From NCBI GenBank assembly GCA_910579425.1, contig CAJTVL010000019.1:1-63649 (forward strand): a DNA stretch of 63,649 bases. The letters are read 5' to 3'. Position numbers and translations under genes: made by a program. Positions within the stretch are counted from its first letter, which is position 1, and each line of letters opens with the position of its first letter. The notes beneath the pieces were generated by a model, which was given only the letters and a program-made list of their open reading frames with translations, was not told the origin of the DNA and did no database searches. This document shows, one piece after another, positions 25,317 through 34,628 of this stretch. The DNA comes from an uncultured Lachnospiraceae bacterium. GTDB taxonomy: Bacteria > Bacillota > Clostridia > Lachnospirales > Lachnospiraceae.

Positions 25317-26279
25317 ATGACAACGATGAGAGACGTTGCCAAAAAAGCCGGTGTCGGAGTGGGTACCGTATCAAGAGCTCTGAGCGACACCGGCTATACG
25401 GCCAAAGCTACCCGAGAAAAAATATTTGCTGCTGCGGATGAAATGGGATACGAATATGAATCCCCTGGCAGGGTTCCGGTAAAAGCCATTACCATCGGTA
25501 TTATGCTTCCCCTGCTGCGGCATCCTTTTTTTTCAAGAATATCCGATGCCATTGAAACGGAGCTGCACCAGCGCGGCTTCCGGTGCCTGCTCTATGATAA
25601 CTGCAATAACGTCCTCCACCAGAGAGAAGCCATAGATATGTTAGATGAAGGTATTATAAACGGCCTGATTGCTCTGGGGGATCCCCCTCCTGACTTTGTC
25701 AAACGGGAGGGAAGGGCCATCATTTCCATGGACAGACGTTGGGGAGAGGATGTCCCCGTGGTTCATTCTGACCATGAACAGGGAGGCCGGCTGGCCGCAG
25801 AGGCTTTTCTGAAAAGCGGCTGCAACAAAATCATTCAATTTATGGGAGGGAATCTGAGTGTAAGCGTGAATTCCCGCCACACGGCCTTGGAAAAGATTCT
25901 GCGCAGGAACGGCTGTCAGGTTACCTCCGTCCACACCCCCTGGAATTTTATGGGTTACTCCTACGACAGGAGCGTGGTTCGGGATTACTGGAACGTGATC
26001 CGGGAGATGGACGGCTGTATGACCAATGACATCGCCGCATTGAGCTGTCTGTCCATTGCCCTTGAAATGGGAGTGAAAGTTCCCGAACAGCTTCGGATCA
26101 TCGGCTATGACGGCACAGAGATTACGAAGCTGTCCTATCCGGCGCTTTCCGTTGTGGAACAGGACTGCCCCGCCATTGCCGCAGCCTGCGCGGACAGACT
26201 TGTGGAACTGTTGGACGGAAAATCCGCTGAAAGAGAGACCATTGTTCCAGTAATATGGAAAAGTCGTGGAACAACCTGA
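25317..26279 (+). CDS. LacI-family transcriptional regulator
   Basis: The protein begins at the ATG at 25317 with AGAGGG upstream, giving 320 residues. A second ATG at 25326 is possible. The helix-turn-helix and hinge are standard (MRDVAKKAGVGVGTVSRALS), followed by a periplasmic-binding-protein-like sugar domain (IGIMLPLLRHPFFSRI, later RIIGYDGTEITKLSYPALS). It is upstream of and co-directional with the sugar ABC transporter genes and ends in a terminator, so it is transcribed separately. It most likely represses the transporter until an oligosaccharide binds. Confidence 0.93.
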   Translation: MTTMRDVAKKAGVGVGTVSRALSDTGYTAKATREKIFAAADEMGYEYESPGRVPVKAITIGIMLPLLRHPFFSRISDAIETELHQRGFRCLLYDNCNNVLHQREAIDMLDEGIINGLIALGDPPPDFVKREGRAIISMDRRWGEDVPVVHSDHEQGGRLAAEAFLKSGCNKIIQFMGGNLSVSVNSRHTALEKILRRNGCQVTSVHTPWNFMGYSYDRSVVRDYWNVIREMDGCMTNDIAALSCLSIALEMGVKVPEQLRIIGYDGTEITKLSYPALSVVEQDCPAIAAACADRLVELLDGKSAERETIVPVIWKSRGTT

Positions 26280-26294
26280 AATCCAATCTTGCAC

Positions 26295-26341
26295 AAAAAG
26301 TGAACTGTTTCATAAAAACTTGAATCGGTTCACTTTTTTTC
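26295..26341 (+). terminator. Terminator of the LacI gene
   Basis: AAAAAGTGAAC and GTTCACTTTTT arms enclose a long loop and are followed by T. It separates lacI-type gene transcription from the permease operon. Confidence 0.65.
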
Positions 26342-26427
26342 TTCACAATTTTTTTATAATTCTTTCGTCATTTTTAACAAAAATAAACTTTCAAAACTGT
26401 TCACAAACACGAAATGTATATTTCTCA

Positions 26428-26456
26428 TTGACAACTCTGTCTACTTTACCTATCAT
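26428..26456 (+). promoter_or_regulatory. Promoter of the sugar ABC transporter operon
   Basis: A perfect TTGACA (26428-26433) is followed after 17 bases by TATCAT (26451-26456), about 49 bases before the permease start. A GTTCCA half-site follows at about 26472-26477, inside the transcribed leader, a suitable place for LacI repression. Confidence 0.8.
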
Positions 26457-26504
26457 ACTCATATAAGCTCTGTTCCACATTATGAAATGAGGAGGATATA
26501 CTTT

Positions 26505-27437
26505 ATGAAACAAAAAAAGAGTGGAATGTTCAAGTACTATCTGAAAGAGGCGTCGAAGTGCTGGCAGCTATATGTGCTTTTGATCCCTGCTCTGCTGTGG
26601 GCGGTCATCTTCGCATATTATCCCATGTACGGCGTCATCATCGCCTTCAAGGATTATAAGATCCGGGAAGGTATCCTGGGAAGCCCCTGGGCAACCCCGC
26701 TGTTTCGGTATTTTAAGGAGTTCTTCAGTACCAGTATTGCCGTAAACGCAATCAAGAACACCATCGTTGTCAGCCTGGAAAGTCTCGTATTTGCTTTCCC
26801 CATCCCGGTTATCTTCGCACTATTGCTTAACCAGGTGAGAAGCAAAAAGGCATCCAAGGCCATCCAGACCATCAGCTACGCTCCCTACTTTATGTCAAAC
26901 GTAGTTGTTGTAAGTTTGATCACCGTATTCTTCTCCGCCAACGGCGTGGTAAACGGAATCATCCGTTCCACAGGCGGAAGCGAAATCCTCTTTACCTCTG
27001 TTCCGGAATGGTTCAGAACACTCTTTATCGGTACAAACATCTGGCAGACCATGGGCTTTAATGCAGTTATCTACATCGCAGCCCTGACAGCCATCAGCCC
27101 GGACTTCTATGAAGCAGCCACCATCGACGGAGCTTCCCGATTCCAGAGAGTGCTTTACATAGACGTTCCCATGATCATGCCCACCGTTATCCTGATGCTG
27201 ATCCTCCAGGTCGGCAATATCATGAATGTCGGATATGAGAAAGCTTACCTGATGCAGAACGGTTCCAATACCATCGTCAGCGAATTGATTTCTACCTATG
27301 TATATAAGGTTGGTCTCCAGACCGCTCAGTACAGCTTCGCTACGGCCGTTGGTCTGTTCAATTCTGTTGCCAACTTTATTATTCTGGTAATTGCCAATAA
27401 GGTTGCCAAGAAAGCCAGCGATATCAGTATCTTCTAA
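26505..27437 (+). CDS. Sugar ABC transporter permease, LplB-type
   Basis: One of two membrane subunits of a CUT1-class oligosaccharide importer. I start it at the ATG at 26505 with GAGGAGG nine bases upstream. Six transmembrane segments are visible. The cytoplasmic coupling loop EAATIDGASRFQRVLYIDVP (about residue 205) is the EAA motif that docks the ATPase. Length is 310 residues. No ATPase gene is present in the window; such systems often share one MsmX-like ATPase. Confidence 0.93.
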   Translation: MKQKKSGMFKYYLKEASKCWQLYVLLIPALLWAVIFAYYPMYGVIIAFKDYKIREGILGSPWATPLFRYFKEFFSTSIAVNAIKNTIVVSLESLVFAFPIPVIFALLLNQVRSKKASKAIQTISYAPYFMSNVVVVSLITVFFSANGVVNGIIRSTGGSEILFTSVPEWFRTLFIGTNIWQTMGFNAVIYIAALTAISPDFYEAATIDGASRFQRVLYIDVPMIMPTVILMLILQVGNIMNVGYEKAYLMQNGSNTIVSELISTYVYKVGLQTAQYSFATAVGLFNSVANFIILVIANKVAKKASDISIF

Positions 27438-27461
27438 TTTAAGAGACAGGAGGAAATTTCA

Positions 27462-28379
27462 ATGAGCAAAAATAATGATCTTGCAAATCACAAGACAAAA
27501 ATGAAGCTCTCTACCGGCGATAAAATTTTTAACGGTATTAATATAGCCATCATGGCACTGATCTGTATCGTTATTGTATATCCTTTATATTATGTAGTGA
27601 TTGCATCCATGACCGATCCGGTCATTGTAAGCTCCGGCAGAGTGCTGTTTTATCCGGTGAAGCCCTATTTCGAGGGTTATAAGACTACTTTATCTTATAC
27701 GCCTTTGTGGACTTCTTATAAAAACACAATTGTTTACACCGTGGTTGGCACTATCGTATCCCTGATTGCCACAATCCCCGCCGGCTATGCTCTTTCCAGA
27801 AAGGATCTGGTAGGCAGACGCGGATTGATCTTTGTATTTACCTTTACCATGTTTTTTAGCGGCGGTATTATTCCCCTGTATCTGACCATCAGAAGCGTCG
27901 GCATTTATAACTCAATCTGGGCTATGGTACTCCCCGTTGCGGTATCCGCCTACAACCTGATCGTATGCCGTTCCTTCTTCGAGTCAGGTATCCCGGATGA
28001 ACTTCTTGAAGCATCCAAGGTGGACGGCTGTTCCGATTTTGGTTTCTTCTTCAAGATAGCCATTCCCCTTTCCAGCACCATCATCGCGGTTATGGCCCTG
28101 TTCTATGCCACCGCTATGTGGAACCAGTTCTTCAACGCCCTGATGTATCTGCAGGATGACAACAAGATGCCTTTGCAGGTGGTACTGCGTAACCTGGTAC
28201 TGATGAACCAGGCCAACCAGATGGGTTCCTCCGGTGATGCCATGATCGCCAAGCAAAAGCTGGCTGAGCAGTTAAAATACTGTATCGTGGTGGTATCCGC
28301 AGTTCCTCTCTTGGCCGTATATCCTTTCATCCAGAAGTACTTTGCAAAGGGCGTTACAATCGGCGCTGTTAAGGGTTAA
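27462..28379 (+). CDS. Carbohydrate ABC transporter permease, YtcP-type
   Basis: Second permease subunit, 305 residues, starting at the ATG at 27462 with AGGAGG upstream, 24 bases after the first permease. It has six transmembrane segments, and its EAA loop reads ELLEASKVDGCSDFGFFFKI. The C-terminal YPFIQKYFAKGVTIGAVKG is typical of this subgroup. It pairs with the preceding subunit and the lipoprotein downstream. Confidence 0.93.
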   Translation: MSKNNDLANHKTKMKLSTGDKIFNGINIAIMALICIVIVYPLYYVVIASMTDPVIVSSGRVLFYPVKPYFEGYKTTLSYTPLWTSYKNTIVYTVVGTIVSLIATIPAGYALSRKDLVGRRGLIFVFTFTMFFSGGIIPLYLTIRSVGIYNSIWAMVLPVAVSAYNLIVCRSFFESGIPDELLEASKVDGCSDFGFFFKIAIPLSSTIIAVMALFYATAMWNQFFNALMYLQDDNKMPLQVVLRNLVLMNQANQMGSSGDAMIAKQKLAEQLKYCIVVVSAVPLLAVYPFIQKYFAKGVTIGAVKG

Positions 28380-28416
28380 TATTGATAAATTTCTTCATAT
28401 TGATCAAATACTCCCA

Positions 28417-28441
28417 GGCGGTATACCCCTGGTATGCCGCC
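28417..28441 (+). other. Hairpin between permease and solute-binding protein genes
   Basis: GGCGGTATACC, three bases, GGTATGCCGCC: an eleven-pair stem without a T-run. It lies in a 172-base gap inside the operon and may protect the binding-protein mRNA or set its level. I see no separate promoter with both boxes there. Confidence 0.5.
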
Positions 28442-28551
28442 AAACCTCAAACATTATTCACAGAAAAGACATCCCGTATTTCCTAAAAAATTTATGTTGA
28501 CGAGGACGCGGAATGTTTTTATAAAACAACTCATATTAAAAGGAGGACACA

Positions 28552-30390
28552 ATGAAAAAGAAAGTTATTTCAATTCTGCTTTCCCTCACCATGGTAACCG
28601 GCCTGCTCTCAGGCTGTGGCGGCGGCGGAAGCGACACAGGCAGCAGCTCTGACAGCGGCAGCTCCACACCTTCGGAGAATGTAGAAGACATTCAGGAAGC
28701 AGTAGACTCTGCTGCATCAGCCGAGGATACGGGTCTTACTCCCGAAGAGCAGGAAGCAGTAGACGCAGGTATCATCGCTCTGGATGGTTCCCTTCCTATT
28801 ATTAAGGATCCCGCTGCCTTTGAAGAAAAATATGGTAAAATCTCCATGCTTTTCATCAACAGTGCAGACCGTGTGGTTCCTGTAGGCGAACTGGCTATGG
28901 TTCAGAAATGGGCCGAGGACACCGGCGTGGAATTTGACTGGCAGTCTATCCCCAATGAAGGCGCTCAGGAAAAAATCAACCTGATGCTGGCATCCGGCGA
29001 AGATCTTCCCGATGCATTCTGGAACTTCGGCGACGGTAAATCCGGTAATATCGTAGTTCAGTATGCGGATCAGGATGTTTTCCTTCCTACCGAAGGTCTC
29101 ATCAACGAGTATATGCCCAACTTAAAGAAAATCCTTGATGATCATCCTCAGTACCGTGCAGAGATCACCGCTCCTAACGGCCATACATATGGTTTCCCTT
29201 ACATTGAGGAAATGTACGGCCTGGTGCTTACCGGCGGCCCTCTTCTGATCAACAAGACCTGGCTGGATCAGGTAGGCAAAGAGGTTCCCACCACAGTTGA
29301 CGAGTGGGTAGACTGTCTGAAAGCATTCCGCGACGGCGGCGACTTAAACGGAAACGGCGAAGCCGATGAAATCCCCATGGCAACATGGTTTGGCGCAACT
29401 GACAGCTTTGGTTCCTACAATATGTTCTACCGCTTTACCGGCACATTTGGATGCGCAGATTCTTACTGCGGCGGTAATGCATACGCTGACCACCTGAGAC
29501 TGATCGACGGGAAGATAACCTTTACCGCTATGGACGAGGCTTTCAGAAAGACTGCTGAGTTCTTCAATATGCTTTACAACGAAAATCTGATCTGGAACGG
29601 TTCCTTTGAGGCTGATGAGAGTGCTTCCTATAAGACCTCTCTGATCAAGGAAGATGTTGCAAGAATCGGATGCTTTGGTACCTGGACCGACCAGGAGATC
29701 ACCAACCTGGATGTACATGATGAGTATGTTCCTCTTCCTCGTCTGGAAGGCGAAGCCGGTAAGATGGGCTTTGCAAACAACTACTCTGAGTTACAGGATT
29801 CCTCCGATACCGCTATCACCACCACCTGCAAATTCCCTCACGTAATCGCAAGATTCGTAGACTACATGGTAGGCGATCCCGCCATCTCCATTCAGTCCAA
29901 CTGGGGTGCAGAGGGTTACAACTATAAGCTGGATGAAAATGGCATCTTAAGAACTCCTCTTGACGAGCAGGGCAGATATGTAGCTCAGCAGGAAGGCGCT
30001 GATTACGCAGACTTCGGTAAGGCACGTACCAACTCCACCACAGCCCGCGGTTCCATGATCGTGCTGAACGAATACTATGAGACCGTTGCCGGATACGCTT
30101 ATGATGCTGTACAGCTCCTTGAGTGGCAGAGAGTAAACGGTAAGGATGAGGTTCTGGAAGAATACGACACCATTCCCCGTGTAATGATGACAGTAGAAGA
30201 ACTGACCAGACTGGCTCAGATTCAGCCCACTGTTTCCGATATTGTTGACAGATATATCAACACTTGGGTAACCAGCGGTGTAACAGATGATAACTGGAAT
30301 GCTTACCTTGGCGAACTTGAAGCCGCCGGCGTAAATGACGTAGTTTCTATTTATCAGACTGCTGTTGACAGAAGTACCAAATCTAATTAA
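28552..30390 (+). CDS. Extracellular solute-binding lipoprotein for oligosaccharides
   Basis: The 612-residue protein starts with a lipoprotein signal (VTGLLSGCGGGG, lipid Cys near residue 22), followed by a Ser/Gly/Asp linker. The rest resembles the large LplA/YtcQ-type binding proteins, with WQSIPNEGAQEKINLMLASG near residue 130 and a Ca-like DLNGNGEADEIPM loop near 267. It captures a sugar outside the membrane and hands it to the two permeases. AAAGGAGG precedes the ATG. A strong terminator follows. Confidence 0.93.
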   Translation: MKKKVISILLSLTMVTGLLSGCGGGGSDTGSSSDSGSSTPSENVEDIQEAVDSAASAEDTGLTPEEQEAVDAGIIALDGSLPIIKDPAAFEEKYGKISMLFINSADRVVPVGELAMVQKWAEDTGVEFDWQSIPNEGAQEKINLMLASGEDLPDAFWNFGDGKSGNIVVQYADQDVFLPTEGLINEYMPNLKKILDDHPQYRAEITAPNGHTYGFPYIEEMYGLVLTGGPLLINKTWLDQVGKEVPTTVDEWVDCLKAFRDGGDLNGNGEADEIPMATWFGATDSFGSYNMFYRFTGTFGCADSYCGGNAYADHLRLIDGKITFTAMDEAFRKTAEFFNMLYNENLIWNGSFEADESASYKTSLIKEDVARIGCFGTWTDQEITNLDVHDEYVPLPRLEGEAGKMGFANNYSELQDSSDTAITTTCKFPHVIARFVDYMVGDPAISIQSNWGAEGYNYKLDENGILRTPLDEQGRYVAQQEGADYADFGKARTNSTTARGSMIVLNEYYETVAGYAYDAVQLLEWQRVNGKDEVLEEYDTIPRVMMTVEELTRLAQIQPTVSDIVDRYINTWVTSGVTDDNWNAYLGELEAAGVNDVVSIYQTAVDRSTKSN

Positions 30391-30416
30391 TTCCAAATTA
30401 ATTGATAAACTTGCCG

Positions 30417-30455
30417 GCAACAGGGTGAGCCTTTGGGCTTACCCTGTTGCTTTTT
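30417..30455 (+). terminator. Terminator of the sugar transporter operon
   Basis: GCAACAGGGTGAGCC and its near-complement GGCTTACCCTGTTGC, followed by five T. It lies 26 bases past the binding-protein stop. Confidence 0.92.
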
Positions 30456-30475
30456 ACAATACAAAAGGAAAAATC

Positions 30476-31012
30476 ATGGACAGAATTACTTATCAACCAT
30501 TAACGATTAAAAACTTTAATCTGAATTCTCTGGATGAATTTATTCGCCGCCAGGATGTCAGAGAATGCTGGCGCCGGGCAGATGGCTCTCTGACGCTTCT
30601 GCCCATTGCATATATCGAAGACTGGAACCTGCAGCAGCGCAGGGAAACCGCAAAGGAAATTCTAAATGAGCTGGACGCAGGGGGCCTGGCCTATGGCGCG
30701 TTCTGCGAAAACAAAGTCGTTGGGTTTGCCGCTCTGTCCTCTGCTCTCTTCGGAAGCGGGAAGCAGTATATGGACTTAGCCCTTTTCTATGTGTCGGAGC
30801 CTTTTCGGCAGAGGGGAATCGGTAAAGAGCTTTTTCAAATGGCATGCCGGGGCTCTCGAAACGCCGGAGCCCGAAAGCTCTATATTTCCGCCCACTCCGC
30901 CAAAGAAACCATGGCTGCCTATAACCGGCTTGGCTGCGTGGAGGCACTGGAAGTAAACCGGCTCCTGGCGGAAAAAGAGCCCTGTGATGTACAGTTGGAG
31001 TATGTTCTCTGA
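30476..31012 (+). CDS. GNAT-family N-acetyltransferase
   Basis: The ATG at 30476 has AAAAGGA upstream; the frame extends back through the terminator to 30365, which I reject. The 178-residue protein carries the acetyl-CoA pyrophosphate loop as RQRGIGKELFQMA, followed by ARKLYISAHSAKETMAAYNR. The substrate is unknown. It may be translated from read-through of the transporter operon or from a weak promoter of its own. Confidence 0.88.
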   Translation: MDRITYQPLTIKNFNLNSLDEFIRRQDVRECWRRADGSLTLLPIAYIEDWNLQQRRETAKEILNELDAGGLAYGAFCENKVVGFAALSSALFGSGKQYMDLALFYVSEPFRQRGIGKELFQMACRGSRNAGARKLYISAHSAKETMAAYNRLGCVEALEVNRLLAEKEPCDVQLEYVL

Positions 31013-31099
31013 TGAACCTGTTCTTTTGCAGAGCAATTCTCTCATAGCAGAGAATCTTCCTGTGGCAGGCAGAAATGCTCGCCGTCGGGCAAACATCAA

Positions 31100-31138
31100 A
31101 TCAGCCAGAACCATGAATCGGTTCTGGCTGATCGTTTT
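31100..31138. terminator. Terminator between the convergent GNAT and lipoprotein genes
   Basis: ATCAGCCAGAACC and its exact complement enclose seven bases. On the plus strand GTTTT follows. It probably serves both converging genes. Confidence 0.7.
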
Positions 31139-31160
31139 ACCTGTCAATATCGGCTTTACT

Positions 31161-31580
31161 TTATTCTCCTGCTTTCTTCTCTTCTTCGGGAAGCTTCTCC
31201 TGCTCTTCGCCGTCCTCCGCAGAGGTTTCCTCCCCGCTTTCTGTTCCCTCAGGATCAGTCTCTGTATTGGTTTCTCCTGCCTCAGGACTGGGAGACGCCT
31301 CGCCCTCCTGTGCGGCTTCATTATCGGTTCCCTCTGTCTCGCTTCCGGTCTCTGTCTCAGTCTCTGCATCTGTCTCGGTTCCGGCATCTGCGTCTGCCTC
31401 CGGTGTTGCCGTAGCCTCAGGGATCGGTTCTACTTCCGGTTCTGCCGCATCTGCCGCGGGATCCGTGGTTTCCGTCTGCACACCGTCCGTCTGCGTTTCT
31501 GTCTCCTTGCCCTGGCAGCCCATCATCAAAAGAGAGCATACCGCCACACCTGTCAATACCATTGCTAATTTTTTCTTCAT
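31161..31580 (-). CDS. Small acidic low-complexity lipoprotein
   Basis: The ATG at 31580 with AGGAGGAG upstream begins a 139-residue protein. MKKKLAMVLTGVAVCSLLMM then GC forms a lipobox. The mature part is nearly all Glu, Thr, Ala, Asp, Ser and Pro, with imperfect repeats such as TETDAETETETGSETEG. It looks disordered and has no recognisable domain. The open frame upstream to 31859 is the shadow of the ribokinase end. A TATAAT lies about 45 bases upstream, without a well-spaced -35. Function unknown. Confidence 0.75.
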   Translation of the reverse strand: MKKKLAMVLTGVAVCSLLMMGCQGKETETQTDGVQTETTDPAADAAEPEVEPIPEATATPEADADAGTETDAETETETGSETEGTDNEAAQEGEASPSPEAGETNTETDPEGTESGEETSAEDGEEQEKLPEEEKKAGE

Positions 31581-31740
31581 AACTTCTCCTCCTAAAATAA
31601 GTACTTGCCTCTCAGCTTTTTTTATTATAGTTTTTAAGTGTGTCAAAAATGTGTTCACTTCCTTTATTTTTTGTGAAGCAGTTATGATGAAAATATTAAG
31701 TTCTAAGACCTCCTTTGCCGGAGTGCGGCTAAAACACGTT

Positions 31741-32700
31741 TTAAGAAGGAACCTCCTCCATGCTTGGAATGGAAGATTGTGCCCCCTTCCTCGTAACCAC
31801 AATAGACGATACCCTGGCGGCAAATCCTGCTGCCTCCCAAAGTGAATTACCCTCCGCAAGCCTTGCCGCCACCGCCGCGGTAAAAGCGTCGCCTGCCGCC
31901 GTGGTATCCACTGCTTTCACAGGGAAGGGCGGAATCTCTGCCCTTCCCTCCTTCTCGGAATCCAGATAAGCCCCCTTCTCTCCCAGCGTTACCAACACAT
32001 TTTTCACGCCTTTTCTCCGCAAAGCTTCGGCACCCTGGACATAACCTGTCCCTTTTGCACTGATCCCGGTAAGACGTGCCAGCTCCGTCTCATTGGGCTT
32101 CAGAATATCTATGTACCGATACAATTCCTCCGGGAAATTCTCCGGCACAGGAGCAGGGTCAAGAATCACTGTTTTTCCCAGGGACTTTGCCAGCTTTGCC
32201 GCATAGAGAACCGTCTCTAAGGGAATTTCAAGCTGCATCACCAGAAGCTCACTCTCCTCGACCAGATTTTGATGTCCCTCAATATCCTGTGGCGTAAGCG
32301 CTCCATTTGCTCCCGGCACCACCACAATACTGTTGTTCCCTTCCTTATTGACCATCACCACTGCCATTCCCGTAGCTTTTTCTGGTTTCGTAATCAGTCC
32401 TTTGGTATCTACCCGGAAATTCTGCAGGCTTTCCTGCAAAATTTTTCCATATCCGTCATTTCCAACGGCTCCGATGAAAGCACAGCCCCCAACAAGTCTT
32501 CCCACAGCACAGGCCTGATTGGCTCCCTTTCCTCCCGGGGCCGCCCCAAAACTGCTGCTGAGAATCGTCTCTCCCACCTCCGGAATATGGTCAACCTCCA
32601 CCGCCAAATCCATATTCAGGCTTCCGATCACAAGGATTTTTGCCGGGCCTTTCTCTGTTTCTTTGTTGGGAATTGAAATACTGCTTTCAAATTTCTTCAT
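31741..32700 (-). CDS. rbsK: Ribokinase, PfkB family
   Basis: It phosphorylates ribose (or a related pentose or nucleoside) with ATP. Both family signatures are visible: GAAPGGKGANQACAVGRLVGG near residue 52 and DTTAAGDAFTAAVAARL, with the catalytic Asp, near residue 266. GGAGG lies nine bases before the ATG at 32700. Length 319, about ten residues more than E. coli RbsK because of a polar N-terminal extension. It follows glgB by 26 bases, so they are probably co-transcribed. No ribose transporter is adjacent. Confidence 0.92.
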   Translation of the reverse strand: MKKFESSISIPNKETEKGPAKILVIGSLNMDLAVEVDHIPEVGETILSSSFGAAPGGKGANQACAVGRLVGGCAFIGAVGNDGYGKILQESLQNFRVDTKGLITKPEKATGMAVVMVNKEGNNSIVVVPGANGALTPQDIEGHQNLVEESELLVMQLEIPLETVLYAAKLAKSLGKTVILDPAPVPENFPEELYRYIDILKPNETELARLTGISAKGTGYVQGAEALRRKGVKNVLVTLGEKGAYLDSEKEGRAEIPPFPVKAVDTTAAGDAFTAAVAARLAEGNSLWEAAGFAARVSSIVVTRKGAQSSIPSMEEVPS

Positions 32701-32725
32701 GTCTTATATCCTCCATGGCACGTCC

Positions 32726-34510
32726 TCACCCCACCAGATAATACCCGCCCGAGTAAGCCGGCAGGGAAACAATAAACTCCCCTCTGCTGCCTGTAAGCCT
32801 TTTACTGCTTCTCGTCTCCTTCCCCCCAAACTCCTTCCACTCACTGGAAAGCAAGGGTTCCAGCTCCTTGGCATCCTGAATCTTCAGCAAATACTCCTGC
32901 TCCCGGTCAGAAAAGTTAAATACCGCCGCGACGCGCTCCTTACGGCTTATGCGCTCAAAGGCATAGATACACTTTTCCTCCTGATGGCAATCGATCCACT
33001 CAAAGCCCTCCCTGTCATAATCCTTCTCATAAAAGGCCGGATGAGAGCCGTAAATCCCGTTCAACTCCTCCATGAACCGCAAAAAGCATTGATGAAGGGG
33101 AAATTCCAAAAGATTCCAGTCCTGCTCCCGCTTTTCGTCCCACTCCCGGAACTGGCCGATCTCATTACCCATAAAATTCAGCTTCTTGCCTGGATGGGCA
33201 TACATGTACATATAAAAAGCCCGGGCCTGGGGAAATTTCTCCTCATATTGGCCGCTCATCTTCTGCAAAATCGTTGCCTTTCCGTGAACCACCTCGTCAT
33301 GGGACAGGGGAAGCAGGAATCTGTCGTCATAATAGTACATCATGGAGAAGGTGAGCTTGTGGTAATTCTCGCTCCGGTACTTTGGCTCCGTGCGGAAGTA
33401 ATTCAGGGTATCGTTCATCCAGCCCATATCCCATTTATAGTCAAATCCCAGCCCGCCTTCCGATACCGGTTTCGTGACGCCGGGAAAGGAAGTGGAATCC
33501 TCTGCGGAAAGAATCACCGTGGGATAAAGCTGCTTTAGCCCCTGGTTCATATACCTCAAAAACTCCACCGCATTCCGATTTACCCCCCGCTCCGGGCTGC
33601 CCTGCCAGTAAATTGCCCGGCTGATGGCGTCCATGCGAAGGCCGTCCATATGAAATTCCTTAAGCCAATAGTGAGCCGCCGACTGCAAAAAGCTGCGCAC
33701 CTCCCCCCGGGAGTGCATGAAATTGCAGCTTCCCCACTCGCTGACCCCCACTGCGGAATTGGGGTATTCGTACAGGGCTGTCCCGTCATAATTGGCCAGG
33801 GCATAGCCGTCCACCGCGAAATGCACCGGGACAAAATCCATAATCACTCCGATTCCATTCCTGTGGCAGGCATTCACAAAGGCTTTTAGCTGATCCGCCG
33901 TCCCATATCTGGAAGTGGGGCTGAAAAAGCCTGTGCTCTGATACCCCCAGGACTCGTCGCTGGGATATTCGTTTAAAGGCATCACCTCCAAATAATGATA
34001 GCCTTTCTCTTTCAGATAAGGAATTAGAATCTCACTCATCTCCTCATAATTGTACCAGGCATCCGGCTCCCCCGAGGGCTTGCGGAAAGAGCCCATGTGA
34101 ACCTCGTAAATATTCAGCGGCCTGTTTTTACAGTCGCTCCGGGACTGCATCCACGCCTCGTCCGAAAATATAAACCGATCCATATCCCTTATAAAAGAGG
34201 CCGTCTTGGGCCGAAGCTCCATGCCAAAGCCGTAAGGGTCGCAGTGATCAATACACTGCCCGTCCCTTAAGTAAATGCGGTACTTGTACATTTCCCCTTC
34301 CCGGGCCTCTTCCACATGGCACTCCCAGAAATTTCCGTCATAAGCCTTATTCATGGCCTGATCCTGCCAGCCGTTAAATTCGCCGATCAGAGCCACCTTC
34401 TCCGCGCCGGGGGCAAAGGTGCGGAATGTGTATCCTTTTCCCTCCCTGTGAACTCCTAAATATTCATAGGCATCAAATATTTTCCCTGTATAAAATCCAT
34501 AAAAATCCAT
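32726..34510 (-). CDS. glgB: 1,4-alpha-glucan branching enzyme
   Basis: It makes alpha-1,6 branches in glycogen. The start is the ATG at 34510 with AAGGAGG six bases upstream. Domain order: N-terminal CBM48 (EYLGVHREGKGYTFRTFAPG), GH13 barrel, C-terminal beta domain. Catalytic motifs are DGLRMDAISRAIYW (nucleophile Asp), ILSAEDSTSFP (acid Glu) and PLSHDEVVHGK (transition-state Asp). The length of 594 residues is short because the extra N1 module of E. coli GlgB is absent. No other glycogen gene is adjacent. Confidence 0.95.
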   Translation of the reverse strand: MDFYGFYTGKIFDAYEYLGVHREGKGYTFRTFAPGAEKVALIGEFNGWQDQAMNKAYDGNFWECHVEEAREGEMYKYRIYLRDGQCIDHCDPYGFGMELRPKTASFIRDMDRFIFSDEAWMQSRSDCKNRPLNIYEVHMGSFRKPSGEPDAWYNYEEMSEILIPYLKEKGYHYLEVMPLNEYPSDESWGYQSTGFFSPTSRYGTADQLKAFVNACHRNGIGVIMDFVPVHFAVDGYALANYDGTALYEYPNSAVGVSEWGSCNFMHSRGEVRSFLQSAAHYWLKEFHMDGLRMDAISRAIYWQGSPERGVNRNAVEFLRYMNQGLKQLYPTVILSAEDSTSFPGVTKPVSEGGLGFDYKWDMGWMNDTLNYFRTEPKYRSENYHKLTFSMMYYYDDRFLLPLSHDEVVHGKATILQKMSGQYEEKFPQARAFYMYMYAHPGKKLNFMGNEIGQFREWDEKREQDWNLLEFPLHQCFLRFMEELNGIYGSHPAFYEKDYDREGFEWIDCHQEEKCIYAFERISRKERVAAVFNFSDREQEYLLKIQDAKELEPLLSSEWKEFGGKETRSSKRLTGSRGEFIVSLPAYSGGYYLVG

Positions 34511-34582
34511 AAGCACCCTCCTTAAAGATAATAGACAGTAGTTGTTTTATTTGTTATCCTCATCTTATCTGTAAGAAGCGGC

Positions 34583-34608
34583 ATTGTCCACCGACATTTA
34601 TGGACAAT
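34583..34608. promoter_or_regulatory. ATTGTCCA inverted repeat upstream of glgB
   Basis: ATTGTCCA (34583-34590) and TGGACAAT (34601-34608) are spaced ten bases apart, with further G/C complementarity outside. No T-run follows. It sits about 75 bases upstream of glgB and just past the stop of the next gene, so it may be an operator or a weak terminator. Confidence 0.45.
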
Positions 34609-34628
34609 TGGCGGTTAACCAACTTTTT

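Noticed and set aside
28380..28551. Rho-independent terminator before the solute-binding protein gene
   Set aside because: The hairpin at 28417-28441 has no T-run, and the binding protein belongs functionally to the same operon.
31581..31859. N-terminal extension of the small lipoprotein
   Set aside because: It overlaps the end of ribokinase in another frame; the lipoprotein signal and ribosome site fix the start at 31580.
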